Shown: positions 25,302 to 33,026 of the stretch, one piece after another
Layout: the number at the start of each line of letters is the position of its first letter
Position numbering within the stretch: the first letter of the stretch is position 1
Made by a program: the position numbers and the translations under genes
From: Anaerolineales bacterium UBA2181
GTDB taxonomy: Bacteria > Chloroflexota > Anaerolineae > Promineifilales > UBA4811
Direction of reading: 5' to 3'
NCBI GenBank assembly: GCA_002328075.1
Contig: DCVT01000031.1
Span: 62,001 to 126,000, forward strand
Length of the DNA: 64,000 nt
Notes under the pieces: model-generated
Seen by the model: the letters and a program-made list of their open reading frames with translations, nothing else
What the model was told of the DNA's origin: nothing
The model's database searches: none

Positions 25302-25478
25302 TCACTTTTCAGAAGCGAGTTTCATCAAGGTGACGAACTCTTCCCACTCTTCACTGGGCAAATGCAGGCTGACCTCGCCCAGTTCAATGTGGAACAGCGG
25401 CTCGCCATCCACTTCAGAGGTCCAGACCATGTAATTCTCGGTTTCGGCTAACAAGTCGGCGTCCAAGTTCTCTGTCAT
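25302..25478 (-). CDS. Short acidic protein, 58 residues
   Basis: Unrecognised acidic protein with several Trp and Glu residues (E-E-W-E-E-F near 44-49). A strong AAGGAG lies 6 nt before the ATG, and the frame closes with TGA at 25302-25304. It has no membrane segment and no cysteine. It lies 124 nt upstream of amrS and downstream of the pnp terminator on the same strand, so it may head the amrS operon. The good ribosome site and natural amino-acid make-up argue that it is real. Confidence 0.65.
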   Translation of the reverse strand: MTENLDADLLAETENYMVWTSEVDGEPLFHIELGEVSLHLPSEEWEEFVTLMKLASEK

Positions 25479-25698
25479 CCTACACTCCTTGCCCGGACTA
25501 CGGGCAGCAATCTCATCAGGTCAGTTTCCAACCCCGGCGTTGCGGTTCAAAAGGTGTTCTTCGGCTTCTGTTCTGGTGGTGTTATACATCGCCTTGTCCA
25601 AGCCGGCCGCACAGTCCTCCACTTTTGGAGTCACGACCCGGCCCTGGTGCCGCCGGTCGACGCTGGACCACCTGCCGTCAGCGTCCGGTTGTCTGCAG

Positions 25699-25736
25699 AA
25701 AAAACAGGGGCCTGGCCGGCGCTGCCGGCCAGGCCC
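25699..25736 (-). terminator. Rho-independent terminator of rpsO-pnp
   Basis: Perfect 13-bp stem (25708-25720 pairing with 25724-25736, loop of 3 nt), very GC-rich. On the minus strand it is followed by CCTG and six T residues (25699-25704). It begins 16 nt after the pnp stop. Confidence 0.9.
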
Positions 25737-25751
25737 TCCACCAGCATTGGT

Positions 25752-27941
25752 TTACCGTCGCCGCGGTCCGCGGTCCCGGTCGCCGCCGCGCGAGTCTCGC
25801 GACGAATTCCGACCACCTGAACGCGGTCGGTCCTTAGCCCGCGCCTCTTCCAGTGTCCAACCCTCCAACACGGCCTGGCGCGATAGTCGAATTTTGCCCT
25901 GAGGATCCACGTCGGTCACCATGACCATGATCTCATCGCCCACCTGCACCACGTCACCCACCTTTTCCACGTGGTAATCCGCCAGCTGCGAAATATGCAC
26001 CATGCCATCGGTTCCCGGCAGGATCTCGACAAAAACGCCAAAGTCGGTCAGTCGGACCACTTTGCCGGTATAGATCTCGCCGGCAACCACTTCTTCAGTC
26101 AACGACTGAATCGCCTGGATGGCCTGCTCCGCTTTGACGCCGTCCACGCCGGCGATGAGGACGGTGCCGTCGTCGCCCACATCGATGGTGACATCGTACT
26201 GCTCCTGCAGGGAGCGTACCGTGCTGCCGCCCTTGCCGATGATGGCGCCAATCTTGTCCGGGTTGACCTTGATGCTGGTCATCCGCGGCGCATAGGGGCT
26301 GAGTTCCGGCCGGGGGGCTGGGATGCAGTCCTCGATGACGTCCAGGATTTTGAGGCGCGCATCGCGCGCTTGTGAAAGCGCCTGCGAAAGGATATCGTAC
26401 GACAACCCTTTCACCTTGATGTCCATCTGCAGGGCGGTGATCCCCTGCCGGGTCCCGGCTACCTTAAAGTCCATATCTCCCAGGTGGTCTTCCATCCCCT
26501 GGATGTCCGTCAGGAGCGCATGACGCTCACCGTCTTTGACCAGACCCATGGCGATGCCGGCCACCGGCGCAGCGATGGGCACTCCAGCATCCAGGAGCGC
26601 CAACGTGCTGCCACAGACGCTCGCCATGCTGGTGCTGCCGTTGGAGGACATGACCTCCGAAACCAACCGGATGGTGTACGGGAACTCTTCCTCCGGGGGA
26701 ATCATTGACCGGAGCGCAGTCTCGGCCAACGCGCCGTGGCCCACTTCCCGCCGTTTGGTACCTCGCAACGGCCACACCTCTCCGGTCGAGTACGGAGGAA
26801 AGTTATAGTGGTGCATAAAGCGCTTGGTGTCCTCCGGAAAGAGGTCGTCCAGCTTTTGCTCGTCGCGCGGGGATCCCAGGGTTGCGATGGTGAGCACCTG
26901 CGTCTGCCCGCGCTCAAAGAGCCCGCTTCCATGCGCCCGCGGCGAGAGGCCCACCTCGGCGTACAGAGCTCGGATCTCGTCCAGAGTGCGTCCATCGGGC
27001 CGGATTCCCAAATCCAGAATGCGCCGGCGCACCTCTGACCGCAACTCATCATTGAGCACCTCGCGGATGTCCTGCTCGCCGAAATCACTATCGGCGTACT
27101 CCTGGAGCACCTCGTCCCGCAGCGCATCCACCGCCGCGTTGCGCTCCTCGCGCTCGGTCACCTGGGCAAGGAGATCGTCCAGGGGAGCCCGAACCCGCGC
27201 ACCAATCACCTGTCGCAGACGCTCATCCACCTGGAACGGTGGATAGGCCCGTTTGGGTTTGCCCAGTTTGGCTCGCATCTCGTTCTGCAACTCGATGATG
27301 GGTTGCATCGCCTCGTGTCCCACCCGGAGGCCTTCCAGGATGATTGCCTCGCTCACCTGATGGGCGCCGGCTTCCACCATGAGGATAGCATCCGCCGTGC
27401 CCGCCAACCGGAGATCGAGGTCACTGTCCTCCATGTGCGCAATCAACGGGTCAAAGGAAAACCGACCGTCGATGTACCCCACTCGCACGCCGCCAACCGG
27501 ACCCCCGAAGGGGATGTCGCTGATGGTGAGCGCCGCGCTGGCTGCGATGATTCCCAGCACATCTACGTTGTGCTCCTGATCGGCCGAGAGCGCTGTGAGG
27601 ATGATCTGCACGTCATTGTGCAGATCTTTGGGGAAGAGAGGCCGCAGGGGACGGTCCACCAGGCGCGAGGCCAGTATCTGCCGCTCATGCGGCCGGCCCT
27701 CCCTGCGAAAGAAACTGCCTGGAATCCGGCCAACGGCGTACAGCCGCTCCTCAAAATCCACCGAGAGCGGGAAAAAGTCGATGCCGAGCCGGGGGTTCGG
27801 CGCCATGGTGGCGGCCGCGAATACGACCGTGTCACCAACCCGGGCAGTGACTGCGCCGCCTGCCTGACCGGCCAACCTGCCGGTCTCTAACGTTACAATG
27901 TGCTCGCCGATTGGCGCGCTAAAAGTATGAACCTGTTTCAC
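25752..27941 (-). CDS. pnp: Polyribonucleotide nucleotidyltransferase (PNPase)
   Basis: 3'-5' phosphorolytic exoribonuclease of mRNA decay, 729 residues. It has two RNase PH domains, the first starting with E-T-G-R-L-A-G-Q-A-G-G-A-V. The second carries the catalytic D-I-Q-G-M-E-D-H-L-G-D-M-D-F-K segment. An alpha-helical linker separates them. A KH domain follows (I-G-A-I-I-G-K-G-G), then an S1 domain (G-x-V-x-x-x-x-D-F-G-V-F-V). A short Arg/Gly/Asp-rich tail of about 25 residues may add RNA affinity. It lies downstream of rpsO, the classical order. Confidence 0.97.
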   Translation of the reverse strand: MKQVHTFSAPIGEHIVTLETGRLAGQAGGAVTARVGDTVVFAAATMAPNPRLGIDFFPLSVDFEERLYAVGRIPGSFFRREGRPHERQILASRLVDRPLRPLFPKDLHNDVQIILTALSADQEHNVDVLGIIAASAALTISDIPFGGPVGGVRVGYIDGRFSFDPLIAHMEDSDLDLRLAGTADAILMVEAGAHQVSEAIILEGLRVGHEAMQPIIELQNEMRAKLGKPKRAYPPFQVDERLRQVIGARVRAPLDDLLAQVTEREERNAAVDALRDEVLQEYADSDFGEQDIREVLNDELRSEVRRRILDLGIRPDGRTLDEIRALYAEVGLSPRAHGSGLFERGQTQVLTIATLGSPRDEQKLDDLFPEDTKRFMHHYNFPPYSTGEVWPLRGTKRREVGHGALAETALRSMIPPEEEFPYTIRLVSEVMSSNGSTSMASVCGSTLALLDAGVPIAAPVAGIAMGLVKDGERHALLTDIQGMEDHLGDMDFKVAGTRQGITALQMDIKVKGLSYDILSQALSQARDARLKILDVIEDCIPAPRPELSPYAPRMTSIKVNPDKIGAIIGKGGSTVRSLQEQYDVTIDVGDDGTVLIAGVDGVKAEQAIQAIQSLTEEVVAGEIYTGKVVRLTDFGVFVEILPGTDGMVHISQLADYHVEKVGDVVQVGDEIMVMVTDVDPQGKIRLSRQAVLEGWTLEEARAKDRPRSGGRNSSRDSRGGDRDRGPRRR

Positions 27942-27972
27942 TAATTCCTCCGAAACAACATGTCAACCTGCC

Positions 27973-27991
27973 CCTTGGTGCGTCACCAAGG
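27973..27991 (-). promoter_or_regulatory. Hairpin in the pnp leader
   Basis: Perfect 8-bp inverted repeat CCTTGGTG / CACCAAGG with a 3-nt loop, about 32 nt before the pnp start codon. In E. coli a pnp leader stem-loop is processed by RNase III for autocontrol; whether this one plays that part is inference. Confidence 0.5.
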
Positions 27992-28055
27992 ATCCGCATG
28001 GGCAGGCGCCCCCATCTTGCGGAGCAACAGGAGGTCAGGGACTGGAGACTGGCCC

Positions 28056-28075
28056 GTAGATGTCCGGGCATCTAC
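28056..28075 (-). promoter_or_regulatory. Second stem-loop between rpsO and pnp
   Basis: Inverted repeat GTAGATG / CATCTAC (7 bp, 6-nt loop) in the 216-nt rpsO-pnp gap. It has no T-tract, so it is more likely a processing or stability element than a terminator. Confidence 0.4.
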
Positions 28076-28126
28076 GAAACACTCTCCAATACCTGCTCTC
28101 CTGACAAACCTGCCTAAACCACAACA

Positions 28127-28143
28127 GGTGGGCCGCGCCCACC
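28127..28143 (-). terminator. Hairpin after rpsO, possible attenuator
   Basis: GGTGGGC / GCCCACC, 7 bp with a 3-nt loop, 14 nt past the rpsO stop. It is followed on the minus strand by a T-containing but imperfect tail (TGTTGTGG). It may cause partial termination or protect the rpsO 3' end. Confidence 0.45.
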
Positions 28144-28157
28144 CTCTCACCGACTGG

Positions 28158-28427
28158 TTATTTGCGCAGACCGAGCCGCGGTAGCAGCGATTGGTACCGC
28201 TGCGGCACCTCCCGCCTGAGATAGGCGAGTTGCCGCCGCCGTTGACCCACCAGCTTGATCAGCCCTCGACGCGAGTGTTCGTCGTGCCGATGCACCTTGA
28301 GGTGCTCGGTCAGCGACCGAATTCGCGCAGTCAACAGAGCGATCTGCACTTCTGGCGACCCGGTGTCATCATCCGCCAGCCGATACTCTTGGATGATGGC
28401 TGTCTTTTCTGCCTTTTCCAATGGCAT
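28158..28427 (-). CDS. rpsO: Ribosomal protein S15
   Basis: Small-subunit protein binding 16S rRNA helices 20-22, 89 residues, standard length. It has D-T-G-S-P-E-V-Q-I-A-L-L-T and H-x-x-D-x-x-S-R-R-G-L, the S15 core motifs, then Q-R-R-R-Q-L-A-Y-L. A GGAGG site precedes the ATG. It is the promoter-proximal gene of rpsO-pnp. Confidence 0.97.
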   Translation of the reverse strand: MPLEKAEKTAIIQEYRLADDDTGSPEVQIALLTARIRSLTEHLKVHRHDEHSRRGLIKLVGQRRRQLAYLRREVPQRYQSLLPRLGLRK

Positions 28428-28491
28428 TATTGCCTCCTACCTACGAGCCTCACGGGGCCGGTTTTCACGCACCCCAAAGCCTACTGGTAAG

Positions 28492-28520
28492 ATTATAACA
28501 GGTATCGGGTCGATGGCAAA
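28492..28520 (-). promoter_or_regulatory. Promoter of rpsO-pnp
   Basis: On the minus strand, TTTGCC (28515-28520), a 17-nt spacer and TATAAT (28492-28497). The TG at 28499-28500 makes it an extended -10. The predicted leader before rpsO is about 60 nt. Confidence 0.65.
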
Positions 28521-28560
28521 AGGGGCAGGACTGTGGCTGCCAACGGTCAGTCGGGAAAAA

Positions 28561-28569
28561 TGGTATAAT
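28561..28569 (+). promoter_or_regulatory. Extended -10 promoter of the site-2 protease-like gene
   Basis: TGG followed by TATAAT (28564-28569) on the plus strand, about 57 nt before ATG 28627. It is divergent from the rpsO promoter 64 bp away. Confidence 0.6.
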
Positions 28570-28626
28570 ACCCGTGGTCGACTGGCAGTCGCTCTGCTAT
28601 CGGCCGACGGCTAGGATTACTGTGAG

Positions 28627-29292
28627 ATGCTTGGGATCCTGAACTACCCGGCGCTGTTCATTGGGCGCATCATCGCACTGGTGGTGGCGCTGAGCCTGCA
28701 CGAGTTTGCTCACGCCCTGGCCGCGCTCCAGTTGGGAGATAACACGGCGCAACGAGCCGGCCGCCTGACGTTGAACCCGCTGGCGCACCTGGATCCCGTG
28801 GGCTCGCTGATGATGCTGCTGGTGGGTTTTGGCTGGGCCCGGCCGGTGCCGGTTAACCCCTACAACCTGCGGGGTAACAAGCTGCGCAGCATGGCCCTCA
28901 CCGCTGCCGCCGGCCCACTGAGCAATGTCCTGCAGGCATTTGTCTTTGCCCTTCCCTTCCGCTTTGGGTTGCTGGATTTCCACTACGGCGCACTCGACTA
29001 CCGGTTCCTGGACACGGCCCAGGTCATTCCCTCGTTAGCCCTGGTCCTCTCGGCACTGGTCTGGATCAATCTGCTGCTGGCGGTCTTTAACCTGCTCCCA
29101 GTCGGACCATTGGACGGTTTCAAGGTACTCCTGGGGCTACTCCCGGAACCCGTGGCCGTGCGCGTGCAACCCCTGGCCCAGTACGGCAATTTGCTGCTGG
29201 TGCTGCTCATGGTGTGGGGAGGTAATCTACTGGGCAAACTGATCGTGCCTCCAGCTCAGAGCATGTTGGGGTTGCTCACCGGCGCATGGTAA
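28627..29292 (+). CDS. Site-2 protease-like M50 membrane metallopeptidase
   Basis: Integral membrane zinc protease-like protein, 221 residues. The H-E-F-A-H motif is at 25-29 in the first long helix, and the N-L-L-P-V-G-P-L-D-G motif supplies the third ligand Asp in a later helix. About four to five transmembrane helices are visible and there is no PDZ or CBS domain, as in the compact rhizobial/thermophile S2P subgroup. It overlaps the HD gene by 7 nt. The substrate is unknown. Confidence 0.87.
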   Translation: MLGILNYPALFIGRIIALVVALSLHEFAHALAALQLGDNTAQRAGRLTLNPLAHLDPVGSLMMLLVGFGWARPVPVNPYNLRGNKLRSMALTAAAGPLSNVLQAFVFALPFRFGLLDFHYGALDYRFLDTAQVIPSLALVLSALVWINLLLAVFNLLPVGPLDGFKVLLGLLPEPVAVRVQPLAQYGNLLLVLLMVWGGNLLGKLIVPPAQSMLGLLTGAW

Positions 29293-29846
29293 TCAAGACG
29301 GCGTCCCTGGTTCGTCTGCCAGCCTACCGGGCGTGGCAATTCATACACGCGTTGGGCGCACGGTCGCTGGGCCTGGATGAATGGGATGAGGTAGCTGTGG
29401 TCCTGTCGCCCGCGCAGCAGGCGCTGTTTCGGCAGATGGCCAACCACGACCAGCAGCATGGCCTGGAGGTGATGCGAGCGTTGGCCCGCCAGTATGCGGG
29501 GAACCAGGACTTGCTGGCGGCTGCCCTGTTGCACGACGTCGGCAAGGCCCTCTACCCACTGCGCCTCTGGGAGCGTTCGCTGGTGGTGCTCGCCCGAGTC
29601 CTCCGGCCGAGCTGGTTCCAGCGCTGGAGCGACGAACGCCAAGACCCGTGGGGTTGGCGGCGGCCTTTTGTGCTATACCAACATCACCCGAAATGGGGTG
29701 CCGAGATGGCGGCGGCTGCCGGGTGCGCCCCCCTGACCGGGCGCCTCATCGGACGGCACCATGATCCCTTGCCCCCGACCTCGCCCATGGACGACCCGGA
29801 GGACATGCTCTTGCGCGATCTGCAACAGGCGGACGGTGCCCACTAA
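29286..29846 (+). CDS. HD-domain protein
   Basis: 186-residue predicted metal-dependent phosphohydrolase. H54 (N-H-D-Q-Q-H) and the H-D pair at 83-84 (L-L-H-D-V-G-K) form the first half of the HD site. H-H-P and R-H-H-D-P further on give later ligands. This is the HDIG-type single-domain family; the nucleotide substrate is not evident. It starts before the upstream stop, so it is translationally coupled to the protease-like gene. Confidence 0.82.
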   Translation: MVIKTASLVRLPAYRAWQFIHALGARSLGLDEWDEVAVVLSPAQQALFRQMANHDQQHGLEVMRALARQYAGNQDLLAAALLHDVGKALYPLRLWERSLVVLARVLRPSWFQRWSDERQDPWGWRRPFVLYQHHPKWGAEMAAAAGCAPLTGRLIGRHHDPLPPTSPMDDPEDMLLRDLQQADGAH

Positions 29847-29883
29847 ACCGGAGCCTCAGCCGGCCCGGACAAAGGAGAACGAG

Positions 29884-30882
29884 ATGGCGAAAGCGACGAT
29901 TACGATTGTGGGATTGGGAAAGCGGGGATCATCGATTGGCCTGGCCCTCCGGGCACCCGAATTGGACTTTCAGGTCATCGGTCACGACAAAGAAGCGGTG
30001 GTGGCCAAGAAGGCACGTAGCCTGGGGGCGGTGCACACAACTGCATGGAACCTCATCTCCGCCTGCGAAACGGCCGACGTGATCATCCTCACCATTCCGT
30101 TCGACCAGGTAGAGCCTACGCTCAAAGCCATCGGCCAGGACATCAGGGAAGGCTGCGTCGTGCTGGATACATCGCCTTACACGTTGCCAGGACTGCATTG
30201 GGCCGAGCAGCACCTGAAGAGCGGGGCACATCTGGTGGGGATTGCGCTCGGAAGGAACCCGGAACACATGCAGGATCAGACCCACGGCCCGGATGGGGCC
30301 CGGGCGGACCTGTTTGCCAACAGCCCATGCTGCATCATGCCAGCCGCCACGGTCAATCCGGCGGCCGTCAAAACCGCCCAAGACATTGCCCTCCTGCTCA
30401 AAGCAGACCCCTATTTTCTGGACCCGGCCGAGTTCGATGGTGTTTCGACTGCCGTCCACCTGATGCCTGCACTGACTGCGGCCGCACTCATCGCTCCGGC
30501 GACGGCGTCGCCCGGCTGGCGCGAGATGCAACGTCTCTCTTCAACCCATCTCCTCAACCTAAGCGAGCCGCTGGAAGACGGCGGTGCCGCTCTGGCGCAG
30601 GCCGCCATGCTCAATAAGGCTAGCACACTCAACTGGCTGGACATCACGCTCACGGGGCTGCAGATGATCCGCTCGTGGGTGGCTGAGGAGAACAGCGCTG
30701 CGCTGACAGAGCAGTTGGAGATGGCCCTCAAGATGCGCGACGAGTGGCTGGCGGCGTGGAGACTCAACCGGTGGGAAAGGAACTCGACGGCGGCCGAGAT
30801 TCCAGCCGCCGGAGGTTTGTTTGGCCAGCTCCTTGGCTTTCGCCCTCCCCGCAAGCCGGCCCAATCCGGCGACAGTCAGTGA
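29884..30882 (+). CDS. Prephenate dehydrogenase-like NAD(P)-binding protein
   Basis: 332-residue two-domain dehydrogenase-like protein. The Rossmann motif G-L-G-K-R-G-S-S-I-G-L-A-L is at 10-22, close to TyrA. V-I-I-L-T-I-P near 70 and the helical second domain are also TyrA-like. However, the typical prephenate-binding H-P-x-x-G motif is replaced by A-L-G-R-N-P-E, so the substrate may differ. AAGGAG precedes ATG 29884. The next gene starts inside its stop (GTGA). Confidence 0.7.
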   Translation: MAKATITIVGLGKRGSSIGLALRAPELDFQVIGHDKEAVVAKKARSLGAVHTTAWNLISACETADVIILTIPFDQVEPTLKAIGQDIREGCVVLDTSPYTLPGLHWAEQHLKSGAHLVGIALGRNPEHMQDQTHGPDGARADLFANSPCCIMPAATVNPAAVKTAQDIALLLKADPYFLDPAEFDGVSTAVHLMPALTAAALIAPATASPGWREMQRLSSTHLLNLSEPLEDGGAALAQAAMLNKASTLNWLDITLTGLQMIRSWVAEENSAALTEQLEMALKMRDEWLAAWRLNRWERNSTAAEIPAAGGLFGQLLGFRPPRKPAQSGDSQ

Positions 30883-32120
30883 GCAGTCAGAAAGACGGAT
30901 ATCATGTGTTGATGATTGCACCCACTTCCTTCTTTGCGGATTATGGCTGTCATATCCGCATTCTGGAGGAAGCACGGGTGTTGCGGCGTTTGGGTCACCG
31001 GGTGACCATCGTAACCTACTACATGGGACGACCCGTAGCCGACCTGGAGATCATCCGCACGCCGCCTTTGCCCTGGCGGGCGGACTATGAGGTTGGCTCA
31101 TCGCGCCACAAAATCGCTTTTGACCTGTACCTGGCATTCACTTCTTTGACCGTGGCCCTGCGGCTCAGGCCGGACATCATCCACGGACACATCCACGAGG
31201 GAGCGCTCATCGGAGCGCCGCTGGCGTGGCTATTGGGCATCCCGCTGGTTTTCGACCTGCAAGGAAGCCTGACCGGCGAAATGATCGACCACCGCTTTCT
31301 ACGGCCGGACGGTCCGTGGTATTCGGCTGTCCGCCGATTGGAGCGGTGGATCACCCGGCTGCCCGGCGCGATACTGACCAGCTCGCAGCACGCCCGTCAG
31401 ATGCTGGAGGAGGATTTTGACGTACCGCCGGTCAAGATCCACCCGTTGCCCGACTGTGTCGACGGTGAGGTATTTCGGCCTGCCAATCCGGGCTCACCAA
31501 CCAATGGGGCAGCGCTCAAGCAGCATTTGGGCATATCGCCGGACCGGCCGGTGGTCGTATACCTGGGGCTGTTAGCCGATTATCAGGGTACTCCGCACCT
31601 CCTGCAGGCCGCGTCACGGCTCAAGGAGAGGGCAGTCGATGCGCACTGGCTGATCATGGGCTACCCCAATCACCCGGAGTACGCTCGCATGGCGAAGGAC
31701 TTGGGCGTCGGGGACCGAGTCACCTTTACCGGCCGGATCCCTTACGAGGAGGCACCACGTTACCTCTCGGTGGGCGATATTGCCATAGCGCCCAAACTTT
31801 CCGCCACTGAGGGGAGTGGCAAGGTTCTGAACTACATGGCCATGGGGCTACCTACGGTGGCCTTTGACACGCCGGTGCAGCGCGAGTACCTGAGTGACCT
31901 GGGCGTATACGCTGCCCCGGGCGATGTGGACGGCCTGGCAGACGGCGTTTGCGCGTTGCTGGACGACCCGGAGAAGCGGGCAGAACTCGGACATGCCCTG
32001 CGCCAGCGTGCTGAGGAACACTTTTCCTGGGACCAGACCGGCCGGCAGATCGTGGACCTCTACCACCACCTGTACCAAGGATCCCGGCGCGGCAGAAAAC
32101 AGCGAGCAAGAGCATTGTGA
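30879..32120 (+). CDS. GT4 family glycosyltransferase
   Basis: 413-residue GT-B fold retaining glycosyltransferase, probably cytoplasmic and building a cell-surface glycan. The N-terminal domain has F-A-D-Y-G-C-H-I-R-I-L-E-E-A, typical of the acceptor side. The C-terminal donor-binding domain has V-V-V-Y-L-G-L-L and a nucleotide-sugar site E-G-S-G-K-V-L-N-Y-M-A-M-G-L-P. The GTG at 30879 gives a GTGA overlap with the previous stop; the longer frame lacks similarity. It is followed by an ABC-2 permease. Confidence 0.88.
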   Translation: MSSQKDGYHVLMIAPTSFFADYGCHIRILEEARVLRRLGHRVTIVTYYMGRPVADLEIIRTPPLPWRADYEVGSSRHKIAFDLYLAFTSLTVALRLRPDIIHGHIHEGALIGAPLAWLLGIPLVFDLQGSLTGEMIDHRFLRPDGPWYSAVRRLERWITRLPGAILTSSQHARQMLEEDFDVPPVKIHPLPDCVDGEVFRPANPGSPTNGAALKQHLGISPDRPVVVYLGLLADYQGTPHLLQAASRLKERAVDAHWLIMGYPNHPEYARMAKDLGVGDRVTFTGRIPYEEAPRYLSVGDIAIAPKLSATEGSGKVLNYMAMGLPTVAFDTPVQREYLSDLGVYAAPGDVDGLADGVCALLDDPEKRAELGHALRQRAEEHFSWDQTGRQIVDLYHHLYQGSRRGRKQRARAL

Positions 32121-32977
32121 TTGCCACAGACGAACGATTGAGACTGGGAGCGCGGCTACGTGACCTGTTGGCGTATCGCGACCTGATCCGCAACCTGGTG
32201 ACCCGCAACCTCAAGACCCGCTACAAGAACTCGGTGCTGGGCATCGCCTGGTCGATGTTGAACCCACTCCTCATGATGATGGTCTTCACGGTGGTGTTTA
32301 CCGTCCTGGCCGGCAGGATGGAGGGAGTCGCCGTCCCGCCAGCGTTTATCCTGGCCGGGCTGCTTCCATGGAGCTTTTTCGCCGGAACGGTGACCGCCGC
32401 CACCAACAGCGTGGTGGATAACAGCACGTTGATCAAAAAGGTCTATTTCCCGCGCGAGGCCCTACCTCTGTCCGTCCTTCTGAGTAACCTTGTCCACCTG
32501 TTGATTGCGCTGCCAATCTATTTTGCCCTGGCGATCATCATGGGTATTCCCGGCGCCGAACGTGGTTCTTTCTTTCCCCATCTGCTCTGGCTCCCGGCCA
32601 TCATCGTGCTGGAGGCGATTTTTGCCCTTGGCCTTTCGCTGATCACCGCCACCATCAACGTTTTCTACCGCGATATGCAGATCGTGATGGAGACGCTCAT
32701 CCTCGCCTGGTTTTTCGTCTCTGGGGTTTTCTACGACATCACGAGAACGTTTGCTGCGACGCACACGCTTCTGGGGATAGAATTGCCTATCAGCCGGATA
32801 GTCTATGTCCTCAACCCGATGGCATCTATCATCGCCGCTTATCGCGACGCAATGTACTTTGGCCGCTCGATCGCTTGGGACTTTATTCTGCGCACTGCCA
32901 TCACGTCGCTGGCTGTGCTTGCCATCGGATACTGGTTCTTCCAGCGGTATAACTGGCGCTTCGGCGAGGAACTCTGA
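32117..32977 (+). CDS. ABC-2 type polysaccharide export permease (Wzm/TagG-like)
   Basis: 286-residue membrane subunit of an ABC exporter for O-antigen, teichoic-acid or similar polysaccharides. The N-terminal R-D-L-I-R-N-L-V-x-R-x-L-K-x-R-Y-K-x-S-x-L-G motif is characteristic. Six membrane helices are followed by N-P-M-A-x-I-I-A-A-Y-R-D. It overlaps the glycosyltransferase (GTGA). The expected ATP-binding partner (Wzt/TagH) is not next to it in this window. Confidence 0.9.
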   Translation: MIATDERLRLGARLRDLLAYRDLIRNLVTRNLKTRYKNSVLGIAWSMLNPLLMMMVFTVVFTVLAGRMEGVAVPPAFILAGLLPWSFFAGTVTAATNSVVDNSTLIKKVYFPREALPLSVLLSNLVHLLIALPIYFALAIIMGIPGAERGSFFPHLLWLPAIIVLEAIFALGLSLITATINVFYRDMQIVMETLILAWFFVSGVFYDITRTFAATHTLLGIELPISRIVYVLNPMASIIAAYRDAMYFGRSIAWDFILRTAITSLAVLAIGYWFFQRYNWRFGEEL

Positions 32978-33026
32978 TCGGGGCAAACCGTTGCCCAACC
33001 TTTCCCCAGAGAAGGGCAGGCAGGGA

